5,267 nucleotides of DNA from Caldifarciminota bacterium. Lineage in GTDB: Bacteria; Hydrothermota; Tepidihabitantia; Tepidihabitantales; Tepidihabitantaceae. The notes beneath the pieces are model-generated. The model did no database searches and had not been told where the DNA came from. It saw only the letters and a program-made list of their open reading frames with translations. A program made the translations under genes and the position numbers. Below are positions 1-4,726 of this stretch, piece after piece. Within the stretch, counting starts at the first letter, position 1, and the number at the start of each line of letters is the position of its first letter. The stretch covers positions 1-5,267 of the forward strand of contig JAFGRF010000266.1 of assembly GCA_016935295.1 (NCBI GenBank), in the 5' to 3' direction.

Positions 1-402
1 CCTGCGCAGCCTCCAGGGTAGCCAGAACTCCGGCAACAGGTCTTGCGGTTCTATCACTCGTTTGTCCCCGAGGATGACTCGACAGTCGAGGTTCCTTGCG
101 TATACCTGCGCGATCGTCTCGCGACAGCGGCCGCAGGGCGCGACTGGAGCACCGTCGTCGCCGACCGCCACGACGGCAGCGATGTGGGTTTCCCGGTGCT
201 TGAGCATCCCGGCCACGGCGGCCACTTCGGCGCAGAACCCCGGGCTGCAGGCCAGGTCAGTGCATATGCTCGTGTAGATAATACTCCCCGTTGCCGTTCG
301 GACTGCCGCGCCCACGTCTCCGGCTGAGAAGTCGTCGTGCAGTCGAAGGTGACCAACGACAGACCGTGCGGCCTCAACCAGTTCCTTGTCTTCAGGATTC
401 AT
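1..402 (-). CDS. Cytidine/blasticidin-S deaminase family protein (3' end outside window)
   Basis: The frame opens with ATG at 402 and stays open for 134 codons to the window edge, so the C-terminus is missing. Seen in the sequence: a CAE motif at residues 57-59 and a PCGRCRE motif at 89-95. In the cytidine deaminase superfamily these supply the zinc ligands (here Cys57, Cys90, Cys93) and the catalytic glutamate (Glu59). Known family chemistry is zinc-dependent hydrolytic deamination of cytidine or deoxycytidine to uridine in the cytosol for pyrimidine salvage; blasticidin-S deaminases share the fold. The segment before CAE is Cys-rich and lacks the usual Tyr-Ser-x-Phe signature of Cdd, and PCGRCR recalls blasticidin-S deaminases, so the substrate is open. 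No clear Shine-Dalgarno site precedes the ATG. The family call is firm; the precise gene name is not. Confidence 0.85.
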   Translation of the reverse strand, partial: MNPEDKELVEAARSVVGHLRLHDDFSAGDVGAAVRTATGSIIYTSICTDLACSPGFCAEVAAVAGMLKHRETHIAAVVAVGDDGAPVAPCGRCRETIAQVYARNLDCRVILGDKRVIEPQDLLPEFWLPWRLRR

Positions 403-433
403 GGCTGTGCACGGAAACAGGCGGTATGGGCGG

Positions 434-462
434 ATTCCAGGGCTTGCGAGTGGCGATGTCAA
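434..462 (-). promoter_or_regulatory. Candidate sigma70-type promoter of the deaminase gene
   Basis: On the minus strand a perfect TTGACA (457-462) is followed after 17 nt by TGGAAT (434-439, 4 of 6 consensus positions). The predicted start of transcription near 427 gives a leader of about 25 nt. It lies between the terminator of the upstream gene and the deaminase start, where a promoter is expected. The weak -10 keeps confidence modest. Confidence 0.35.
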
Positions 463-504
463 AGGCGGGCCGGCGGATTGTTATGGACGCATGTAGCAAC
501 AGCA

Positions 505-537
505 GGGCCGGGGACGCGACCAATGCGTCCCCGGCCC
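505..537 (-). terminator. Hairpin terminator after the secreted-protein gene
   Basis: A perfect 13-bp inverted repeat (505-517 with 525-537) encloses a 7-nt loop. It starts 19 nt past the minus-strand stop codon at 557-559. The minus-strand tail is only mildly T-rich (TGCTGTTGCT). The plus-strand side has no T-run and no supported gene feeding it, so it is assigned to the minus-strand gene. Confidence 0.6.
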
Positions 538-556
538 GCGGATGTGAAGGAGAACC

Positions 557-1549
557 CTAGCGCACCACGGTGAACGGGTGCGTGTCAGAACGTCCGGCCG
601 CCCGGACCTGCAGGAAGTAGGCACCCGGCGCGACGTCAGGGCCTATGTGCCAGACTGCCGCGGCCCCGCCGGCCGGAAGCCGCCACTCGGCCAGCGTCCT
701 GCCGCTGACATCGAGCACACGGAGTTCGCGCGCGGGCCCGGACGTCTCCAGCCGCACGCCTCGGCCGACCCGGGCTACGCTCGGGACGAGCGCCGCTCCT
801 GCCGGCTGCGGCAACGTTCGGTTCTGGCCGATGCCGGTTCCGGGCAGGAGGTAGTCCATGAAACCGGCAAGCAGCGCTTCGCGGTCGGCCCCGCTCGACG
901 CCCCGAAGATCGTGGCCGACAGGACCGTGCGATACGTGGGCGTTTCATTGCAGACCACACGGCCGATGTTCTCCTGGCTGCGTACTACCACAGTGCCGCC
1001 GTCACTGCCCAGTTCGTCAACGTAGTTGTCCGGCTCCTGCTGATAGAGGTAGGTAAGACCCATGCCCTCGGCGAGAGTCCCGGCCTCACCGTTCAGAGAC
1101 TGGACATTGCCGGTGGAACTCGGCTGACCGTCGCCGAGATAGGACGCGCCGAAGTACGGCCACAGCTCCGAAGTCGCGTTGCTGTAGCCGAAGTCCCCAC
1201 CTTCAGCGTATACCGGGTGACCCGAATCCAGGTAGGCAGTCAACTGCGCCATTTCCGTCGAACCGACGGTGCAGTTGTCCCCTCAGCACCGGTACCAGCC
1301 CATCAGACAGAAGATGGCGTCGAATCCGTCCAGGCTGGCAGGCAGGGTGCTTTCGGACACGGTCACGGTGTGGCCGAGGTCGGTGAGCGTTTTCTCTACG
1401 TGGTAGGCGCAACCGACCGAGTCGCCGACTGCCGCGTCGTAGAAGCGATCAACCGGGTCGTAATTCCAGACGCAGACGGTTGCGGCCTGCAGCAGGGCCG
1501 GTGCTGCCAGGCACCATGCGAGCGTCAACAGGACTCTTTCTGTGCGCAA
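557..1549 (-). CDS. Secreted protein with T9SS C-terminal sorting domain, interrupted by an in-frame UGA at codon 89
   Basis: The frame starts at TTG 1549, five nt after a good AAGGAG, and runs 330 codons to TAG if the TGA at 1283-1285 is read through. The two open parts (1283-1549 and 557-1252) are in exactly the same frame. Residues 1-22 form a signal peptide with likely cleavage after LQA. Residues 23 to about 240 resemble secreted proteins with a ThuA/class I glutamine amidotransferase-like fold (hydrophobic strand ending in CLMGWYRC at 81-88, then an AYLDSGHPVYAEGGDFGY-type segment); this is recalled, not searched. Residues about 256-330 are a T9SS-type sorting domain (VLDVSGRTL, then PGAYFLQV), which normally directs export and cell-surface anchoring. 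Known function: none. The ATG at 1252 has no good ribosome binding site, so separate translation of the second half is unlikely. The UGA may be selenocysteine, a nonsense mutation or an error; neighbours use UGA as an ordinary stop. Confidence 0.75.
1242..1285 (-). promoter_or_regulatory. In-frame UGA followed by a bacterial SECIS-like hairpin
   Basis: The UGA is at 1285-1283. Downstream, CCGUC (1269-1265) and GACGG (1259-1255) pair around a 5-nt loop, GGUUC, that begins 18 nt after the UGA. A second tier pairs AACUGC (1276-1271) with GCAGUU (1247-1242). Known bacterial SECIS elements sit directly after the UGA, with the apical loop about 16-37 nt away and a G among its first two bases; E. 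coli fdhF, as I recall it, also has 18 nt and a GGUC loop. The geometry fits, but short hairpins are common in GC-rich DNA. No selenocysteine machinery is visible here. Confidence 0.35.
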
Positions 1550-1554
1550 GACTT

Positions 1555-1560
1555 CTCCTT
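1555..1560 (-). promoter_or_regulatory. Shine-Dalgarno site fixing the TTG start of the secreted-protein gene
   Basis: AAGGAG on the minus strand lies 5 nt before TTG at 1549-1547. A signal peptide begins directly at this TTG, so the ribosome site and the protein sequence agree on the start. Confidence 0.75.
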
Positions 1561-1585
1561 ATGAAAAGTGCAACGGACCTGATAG

Positions 1586-1613
1586 AACATAGCCGGAAGC
1601 CCGCCGCAGTCAA
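1586..1613 (-). promoter_or_regulatory. Candidate sigma70-type promoter of the secreted-protein gene
   Basis: On the minus strand TTGACT (1608-1613, 5 of 6) is followed after 16 nt by TATGTT (1586-1591, 4 of 6). Transcription would start near 1579, leaving a leader of about 30 nt that contains the AAGGAG site. Confidence 0.45.
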
Positions 1614-1631
1614 GCCGCGGCCAATCGGCAG

Positions 1632-1646
1632 GCGACAGGGGAGAGG
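1632..1646. repeat. 15-bp sequence shared with another spacer (second copy 4059-4073)
   Basis: GCGACAGGGGAGAGG occurs identically here and at 4059-4073, both in spacers and on the same strand. Both copies are followed within about 20 nt by related purine-rich sequence with an AAGCC core. It could be a dispersed intergenic element or a low-complexity coincidence. Confidence 0.4.
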
Positions 1647-1674
1647 AACGAGAAGCCAGGGGCCGGCCACTCTG

Positions 1675-1695
1675 CAATCTACAATCTGCAATACC
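1675..1695. repeat. 7-bp tandem microrepeat, three units
   Basis: Three adjacent 7-mers start with CAAT: CAATCTA, CAATCTG and CAATACC. The tract lies in the gene-free spacer upstream of the secreted-protein gene and has no visible coding role. Confidence 0.55.
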
Positions 1696-1741
1696 TACGG
1701 GTGGCCGGAAGCGGTCAGCCGTTAGCTGTCATCCGGCCGGC

Positions 1742-1769
1742 GGGATTAGGGATTAGGGGTCAGGGACTA
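1742..1769. repeat. 7-bp telomere-like tandem repeat, four units
   Basis: Two perfect GGGATTA units are followed by the degenerate units GGGGTCA and GGGACTA in exact 7-bp phase. The unit resembles TTAGGG-like G-rich repeats, but the tract is short and lies inside a bacterial spacer, so no telomere role is implied. Confidence 0.6.
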
Positions 1770-1800
1770 GAGACGAAGGAGCATGGATGATGGACTGGAG

Positions 1801-1816
1801 ACTCGCGGACTCGCGG
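1801..1816. repeat. 8-bp tandem repeat, two perfect units
   Basis: ACTCGCGG occurs twice head to tail, and a third, diverged unit begins at 1817. It is the third microrepeat tract in the same spacer, with a different period from its neighbours. Just after it, 1824-1833 pairs with 1845-1854 as a 10-bp stem with one G-U pair and an 11-nt loop. Confidence 0.5.
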
Positions 1817-1873
1817 ACTACGTCTGCGTCGCTTGCGCTTCGGCAGCGGCGCAGCCGCCCCGTGTCCCGATGC

Positions 1874-2110
1874 CTATCTGACCAGTAGGATTCTCTGAAT
1901 GGACCCCGCTTGAGCTTGCGGTTCCTTCACGAAGTAGATGCCGGGCTTCGGGTGTAGAACCCGCCTGCCCGTCGCGTCGAAGACGACGCTGGATGCAAGA
2001 CGCCGAACGCCTGACGCACCGGACAGAATCGACGCGCTGGGCTTGCGGCTCACGACTTGCGGCTTGGGACTCTCCTCTGTTACTCCGATGTTCCCACTGG
2101 CATTGATCGG
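1874..2110 (-). pseudogene. Orphan C-terminal T9SS sorting-domain fragment
   Basis: On the minus strand, 78 codons are open from just after a TGA (2111-2113) to TAG at 1874-1876. The last third reads VVFDATGRRVL, then KPGIYFVKE, and ends ILLVR. This is the pattern of a T9SS-type C-terminal sorting domain (beta-sandwich ending in a Gly-x-Tyr-Phe-x-Val strand and a short basic tail). The start of the open stretch, INASGNIGV, looks like the linker that usually precedes such a domain. There is no start codon with a ribosome site, no signal peptide and no body domain, and the sequence upstream has no matching frame. It is therefore read as the remnant of a deleted or broken secreted-protein gene, not a working gene. 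A stem at 1824-1854 follows the stop but has no T-run. Confidence 0.55.
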
Positions 2111-2353
2111 TCAGGGACACTCCTTGATTTTTCTTGCACTAACCTTCGCCTGTAAGAGTTGAGAAACAGGGACACTTTGACTGCGCAGGATGCACACTAG
2201 TCTCTCGTCCACCCGGCCGGCATGACGTCTACTTCTGCCGTCTCGACACGCCGGGATTCCGGTCGGTGAAGAAGGCGGTCGTCACAAGGCAGGCGAGGGC
2301 AAGACTGAGGCTAAGGTTGACGTAGAGACCCAAACATGAACGCAAGCAACCAA
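2111..2353. other. Gene-poor spacer with hexamer-like repeat and short direct repeat
   Basis: No supported gene lies here. Positions 2301-2330 show a loose 6-bp period (AAGACT, GAGGCT, AAGGTT and so on). The 10-mer CAGGGACACT occurs at 2112-2121 and again at 2167-2176 in the same orientation. A minus-strand open stretch of 38 codons (2229-2345) encodes a hydrophobic peptide but has no ribosome site, and part of it is an artefact of the hexamer repeat. Confidence 0.4.
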
Positions 2354-2375
2354 GGGGCGGGCGAAGGCCTGCCCC
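2354..2375 (-). terminator. Hairpin terminator of the XRE-type gene
   Basis: Nine-nt arms (2354-2362 with 2367-2375, one G-U pair) close a 4-nt loop. On the minus strand the stem is followed by TTGGTTGCTTGCG, moderately T-rich. It begins about 43 nt past the TAA of the regulator gene. Confidence 0.5.
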
Positions 2376-2417
2376 TCCATATCCGTCGGAGGTTGCGGGC
2401 TGCGGGCGCAGCTCTGG

Positions 2418-3095
2418 TTAGGTCCGTGTTGTTCTCTCGTCGACTAGCGCGGTGATGCGGTCTCGGAGGAGTGCGCGAACCGGGAGCGATTCGATGCCGA
2501 CTTCTGCTGTCCAGCGCTCCAGCTCTTCAAGCTTGAGCCTGCGCTTTAGCCGGTCTGAGTCTGCTGAGCTTGTCCGGCCCAGCACCCGCCACAGCTTCCG
2601 TGCATAGACCCGCGGCCAGACCGCCTCGGGCGAAACAGACCCAAGGTGTGCGGAGGCAATCTCAGCCTCCACAAGCCGACTCAGTTGGCGCTGCTTCTCC
2701 TGTGCCTGCGCGTACGCCCGGGCGGGTGCGAGTCGTCTGCGCACCGGTTCCGGCTTTCGCTTTGCCCGCGTGACGTGGTGGTCGTACCGCTCGACCGCCT
2801 TTGCACCGCTCGCAGGCAGCTTCCCTGTGAGACTGCGCACGCGCTTGTACCCGCGCTGCTCTACTACCGTGGGCTGCATAGTGCAGGCATTGAGCAGGTC
2901 GGCGATGTCGCTGAACGAGGCCCGGCATGCCCCGAGAGAAGGGTAGGGGGCTTTGCCGAGTTCCACTCTGCCGAGGAGTTGATGGTTGCCTTTGCCCTGC
3001 CTGCCCATGAGTGCGGCCGGGTCCTGCTGGGTCATGCCCTCGCGTAGCCTGAGTTTTCGCAATCGCTGTCCCATTTCCGGGGTGAATCTGAACAT
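2418..3095 (-). CDS. XRE-family helix-turn-helix protein
   Basis: The protein has 225 residues, ATG at 3095 to TAA. Residues 8 to about 50 match an XRE/Cro-type DNA-binding domain: GQRLRKLRLREGMTQQ, then a second helix, then VELGKAPYPS, the usual E-x-G-K end of the recognition region. Residues about 58-72 (ACRASFSDIADLLNAC) continue the helical domain. The rest is basic and helical, with a recognisable block at about 158-195 (VWPRVYARKLWRVLGRT onward), and has no function I can name. Two oddities: Pro26 lies in the second helix, where XRE domains usually have Leu, and the stretch between PSLG and ACRAS looks short for the family. Both could weaken DNA binding, or mark decay. A strong promoter with an inverted repeat precedes it and a terminator follows, so it is probably a single-gene, self-regulated unit. 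The Shine-Dalgarno site is poor. Confidence 0.75.
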   Translation of the reverse strand: MFRFTPEMGQRLRKLRLREGMTQQDPAALMGRQGKGNHQLLGRVELGKAPYPSLGACRASFSDIADLLNACTMQPTVVEQRGYKRVRSLTGKLPASGAKAVERYDHHVTRAKRKPEPVRRRLAPARAYAQAQEKQRQLSRLVEAEIASAHLGSVSPEAVWPRVYARKLWRVLGRTSSADSDRLKRRLKLEELERWTAEVGIESLPVRALLRDRITALVDERTTRT

Positions 3096-3118
3096 CTCTT
3101 TCGACCGGCTCGTCCTGT

Positions 3119-3146
3119 CCGCATGATACCAATCAGACTCATGCGG
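3119..3146. promoter_or_regulatory. Inverted repeat over the XRE promoter, probable operator
   Basis: CCGCATGA (3119-3126) and its exact reverse complement TCATGCGG (3139-3146) are separated by 12 nt. The repeat covers the -10 box and touches the -35 box of the XRE gene promoter. A dimeric XRE protein bound here would block transcription. Autorepression is inferred from position, as is usual for this family. Confidence 0.55.
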
Positions 3147-3151
3147 GTCAA
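3123..3151 (-). promoter_or_regulatory. Sigma70-type promoter of the XRE gene
   Basis: On the minus strand TTGACC (3146-3151, 5 of 6) is followed after exactly 17 nt by TATCAT (3123-3128, 5 of 6), with TGG just before the -10 box as in extended -10 promoters. Transcription would start near 3116, about 20 nt before the ATG. Confidence 0.65.
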
Positions 3152-3199
3152 TCGCCGGGATTGGGGATAACGCGTTGAGATAGAGGAGGTTGGGGCCGA

Positions 3200-3535
3200 C
3201 CTGCGAATAGCAGTGGGGGTCACTGGGGGGACGGTCTGAGGGATTGCTCTCAATGTAGTCCGGAGAGGCGCTCGGGAGGCAATTCGGGAGTCAGCTATCA
3301 AAGCAATCTGCCGCGCCGTCTGATGGGCAGTCCGGGAGACGATTCAGGATGCAGCCCCGGATTTTGCCTCGACTGCAATTCCCGGTGTTGTCCTCATCAC
3401 AGTCCCCGAGTCAGTGTGCGGTACAGTCCGCAGGGCTACCTGCGGACCAGTCTGGAGGATTGCCTGCGGGTCTGCCTCCGGGAGAGTCTGCCGGATTGCC
3501 TGGTGAACTGTGACCGGGATTGTATTAACGGTCAA
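3200..3535. repeat. Degenerate 12-bp tandem repeat tract, about 28 units
   Basis: Cut into 12-mers in one fixed phase, the plus strand gives a loose consensus, GGRYWGYCYSSG. Column 6 is G in about three quarters of the 25 units I tallied by hand. Since 12 is a multiple of three, every frame has a 4-residue period: on the minus strand, units such as TVHQ, AIRQ, TLPE, AILQ, VALR, TVPH; on the plus strand, DCLR, VCLR, ESLP, DCLV. The minus frame is broken only by a TGA at 3344-3346. No ribosome site or non-repetitive domain supports a protein. The tract lies directly upstream of the XRE promoter. It may be an old minisatellite or the remains of a repeat protein. Confidence 0.6.
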
Positions 3536-3581
3536 CCTGCTGCCGGCACCGGAAAGGACCCAAGGGCGCAGACAATACTAG

Positions 3582-3692
3582 AACCAAGGGTCAGGCAAGA
3601 GCCTGTGCGGGTGCAGGTTCAACGCCGCCGCCGCGGCCGTACTCCAGGCCATCCGTACCGATGTCTTCAACGTCAGCGCGCCGATTCCGTGA
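3582..3692 (+). pseudogene. 3' remnant of a small gene next to a terminator
   Basis: From just after a TAG (3579-3581), 36 codons are open to TGA at 3690-3692. The codons are GC-rich at the third position, and the peptide ends AVLQAIRTDVFNVSAPIP. No start codon or ribosome site exists, and sequence upstream merges into the 12-bp repeat tract, so the 5' part is gone. A strong terminator begins 15 nt after the stop, as expected for a real gene end. Its last residues share L-x2-I-x3-VFNV-x2-P with the end of the protein at 3783-4037, which hints at a diverged paralogue. The match is short, so the call is tentative. Confidence 0.35.
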
Positions 3693-3707
3693 CGTCTCGG
3701 TCTGCAA

Positions 3708-3750
3708 GCGGGCGGGAATCCGCTGCTGATTCCCGCCCGCGGTTTTGTTT
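3708..3750 (+). terminator. Strong Rho-independent terminator
   Basis: A perfect 13-bp stem (3708-3720 with 3728-3740) closes a 7-nt loop and is followed on the plus strand by GGTTTTGTTT. The T-run is only on this strand. It ends transcription through the remnant at 3582-3692 and insulates the next gene. Confidence 0.8.
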
Positions 3751-3782
3751 GGAGTCACAGACGGCAGACAGCATAATGGTAC

Positions 3783-4037
3783 GTGGTCAGTGACGATGTA
3801 CTGATGCGGAAGGTGAAGCAGGTGTGCGTGGCTCATGGCGCAAGCGCCATCTCTCTGAATGGCTATCGGAGCTTTGCTCTGCAGGTGGACAAAACACGGA
3901 AGCAGGTGAGCGGGCACGACCTGGAGCTTGTGGCCGGTGCCCTGGTGGAGCGCTACGTGAAATTGGGGCTGGATGGGAAGGCGCTGCGCGACATCGTGTA
4001 CAAGGTGTTCAATGTGCGTGTGCCGAACCACGAGTGA
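3783..4037 (+). CDS. Small conserved-looking hypothetical protein
   Basis: The frame runs from GTG 3783 to TGA, 84 residues; ATG at 3804 (residue 8) is the alternative start, and neither has a clear Shine-Dalgarno site. A CATAAT at 3772-3777 could be a -10 box, which would favour the ATG. Third codon positions are strongly G/C, with many CTG, GTG and AAG codons, unlike the flanking spacers, which supports real coding. The protein is soluble and mixed alpha/beta by appearance, with an NGYRSFALQVDK segment at about 26-37 and a C-terminal LRDIVYKVFNVRVP. I do not recognise a family and assign no function. It stands alone: a terminator lies upstream and a repeat-bearing spacer downstream. Confidence 0.6.
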   Translation: MVSDDVLMRKVKQVCVAHGASAISLNGYRSFALQVDKTRKQVSGHDLELVAGALVERYVKLGLDGKALRDIVYKVFNVRVPNHE

Positions 4038-4058
4038 GCGGCGCGTTCTGCGGAAAAA

Positions 4059-4073
4059 GCGACAGGGGAGAGG
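4059..4073. repeat. 15-bp sequence shared with 1632-1646
   Basis: This is the second identical copy of GCGACAGGGGAGAGG, about 20 nt past the stop of the small hypothetical gene, in the same orientation as the first. Confidence 0.4.
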
Positions 4074-4141
4074 CAGGCAGGAGACAGGCCGAAGCCGGAA
4101 GTCAGATGCTAGAAGACAGAAATGTGGACAGGAGACATTAC

Positions 4142-4165
4142 CACAAAGTCACGAAGGCACGAAGA
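4142..4165. repeat. 8-bp tandem repeat, CACGAAGG type, three units
   Basis: Three consecutive 8-mers, CACAAAGT, CACGAAGG and CACGAAGA, lie in the 212-bp spacer before the membrane-protein operon. From memory, CACGAAGG-like runs recur in spacers of several uncultured bacterial groups. No coding role is visible. Confidence 0.55.
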
Positions 4166-4182
4166 GTCCCGGCCCGGGCCCT

Positions 4183-4206
4183 GGGACCCCGGAACCCCTG
4201 GAATCC
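4183..4206. repeat. 8-bp degenerate tandem repeat, GGAACCCC type
   Basis: Units GGGACCCC, GGAACCCC and TGGAATCC follow one another in 8-bp phase, 17 nt after the CACGAAGG tract. It is the second microrepeat in the same spacer. Confidence 0.4.
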
Positions 4207-4239
4207 GCTGCTTGTCAGGTTCGGGCGCTGCCCGGCTGC

Positions 4240-4267
4240 TTGACTTAGGATGACTGACCGTTATAAT
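4240..4267 (+). promoter_or_regulatory. Near-consensus sigma70-type promoter of the membrane-protein operon
   Basis: TTGACT (4240-4245, 5 of 6) and a perfect TATAAT (4262-4267) are separated by 16 nt. Transcription would begin near 4274. The ATG at 4250 lies inside this promoter, so an mRNA made from it cannot use that ATG. Confidence 0.65.
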
Positions 4268-4292
4268 CGGGCGTTGACGGACACGCCGACAC

Positions 4293-4298
4293 AGGAAA
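4293..4298 (+). promoter_or_regulatory. Ribosome binding site supporting a TTG start at 4304
   Basis: AGGAAA lies 5 nt before TTG at 4304-4306 and about 20 nt into the predicted transcript. The ATG at 4250 has only a poor TTAGG directly against it. Confidence 0.5.
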
Positions 4299-4303
4299 GT
4301 CAG

Positions 4304-4693
4304 TTGCTGGACCCGGAGCGGGCAAGCTCGGACGCGATTCTGTTGGCAGCGGCCGGGTACATACAGCTGTTGTTCTTCCTGCCGTTGTGGGTAGGAAGCA
4401 GGGAGCCGTTCGCCAAGTTCCACGGCCGCCAGAGCCTCGTGATGTTCGGGGCCGTCCTGGCGTTCAACATCATGGTGGCTGTCTCCGACCTGGTTCTGGG
4501 CAGGATACTGGGCAGCATGTTCATACTGGGCATTTTCTTCAAGGTGGTGGCGTGGCTGATCCACTACCCTGCCGGGTTCGTCGTGGCCCTGGCCTACGCG
4601 GTCCTGGTGGTGATGGGTATCGCGAAGGCAGCGACCGGCGAGTACTGGCGAATCCCGGTAGCAGGCGTGTACGCTGAGCGGCTTAGAATCTGA
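4304..4693 (+). CDS. DUF4870/Tic20-like small membrane protein (first of a tandem pair)
   Basis: With the TTG start the protein has 129 residues. It has four likely membrane segments, roughly residues 11-30, 44-65, 71-90 and 92-112. Between the first two lies EPFAKFHGRQ (34-43), the polar Phe-x-x-Phe-His-x-x-Gln loop typical of DUF4870-type proteins, and near the C-terminus GEYWRIPVAG. The family is membrane-embedded and of unknown function. The frame extends up to ATG 4250 (147 residues), but those 18 extra codons overlap a strong promoter, have weaker third-position GC and precede the ribosome site AGGAAA, so TTG 4304 is preferred. The next gene starts 33 nt after the stop and encodes a paralogue; the two are probably co-transcribed. 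The start is less certain than the frame. Confidence 0.8.
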   Translation: MLDPERASSDAILLAAAGYIQLLFFLPLWVGSREPFAKFHGRQSLVMFGAVLAFNIMVAVSDLVLGRILGSMFILGIFFKVVAWLIHYPAGFVVALAYAVLVVMGIAKAATGEYWRIPVAGVYAERLRI

Positions 4694-4726
4694 TTACGAG
4701 AATGACAGCAACCAGAGGAGGTATGC

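Noticed and set aside
54..377. Minus-strand frame of 107 codons within the deaminase region
   Set aside because: It overlaps the frame carrying the CAE and PCGRCR zinc motifs and has no recognisable content.
578..1564. Long plus-strand open frame opposite the secreted-protein gene
   Set aside because: It is a GC-rich shadow of the minus-strand gene, which has the signal peptide, ribosome site and sorting domain.
1742..1769. GGGATTA repeat as telomere or chromosome end
   Set aside because: Four degenerate units in a spacer between ordinary genes do not indicate a telomere.
1818..2120. Minus-strand frame of 100 codons over the sorting-domain fragment
   Set aside because: The neighbouring frame encodes the sorting-domain pattern; this one looks like random, Arg/Ser-rich shadow sequence.
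2229..2345. Minus-strand 38-codon hydrophobic peptide starting with TTG
   Set aside because: It lacks a ribosome site, part of its hydrophobic run comes from the hexamer-like repeat, and it overlaps nothing recognisable.
3200..3535. CRISPR array
   Set aside because: The units are 12 bp, contiguous and degenerate; there are no conserved repeats with unique spacers and no cas genes.
3708..3740. Inverted repeat as a possible transposon end
   Set aside because: Short loop plus a T-run on one side fits a terminator; no transposase or target duplication is visible.
3323..3793. Plus-strand Cys-rich frame across the 12-bp repeat
   Set aside because: Several frames show equal periodicity, there is no ribosome site, and the frame runs through the terminator.
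4109..4564. Minus-strand frame of 151 codons
   Set aside because: It is the shadow of the DUF4870-like gene, which has membrane segments and family motifs.
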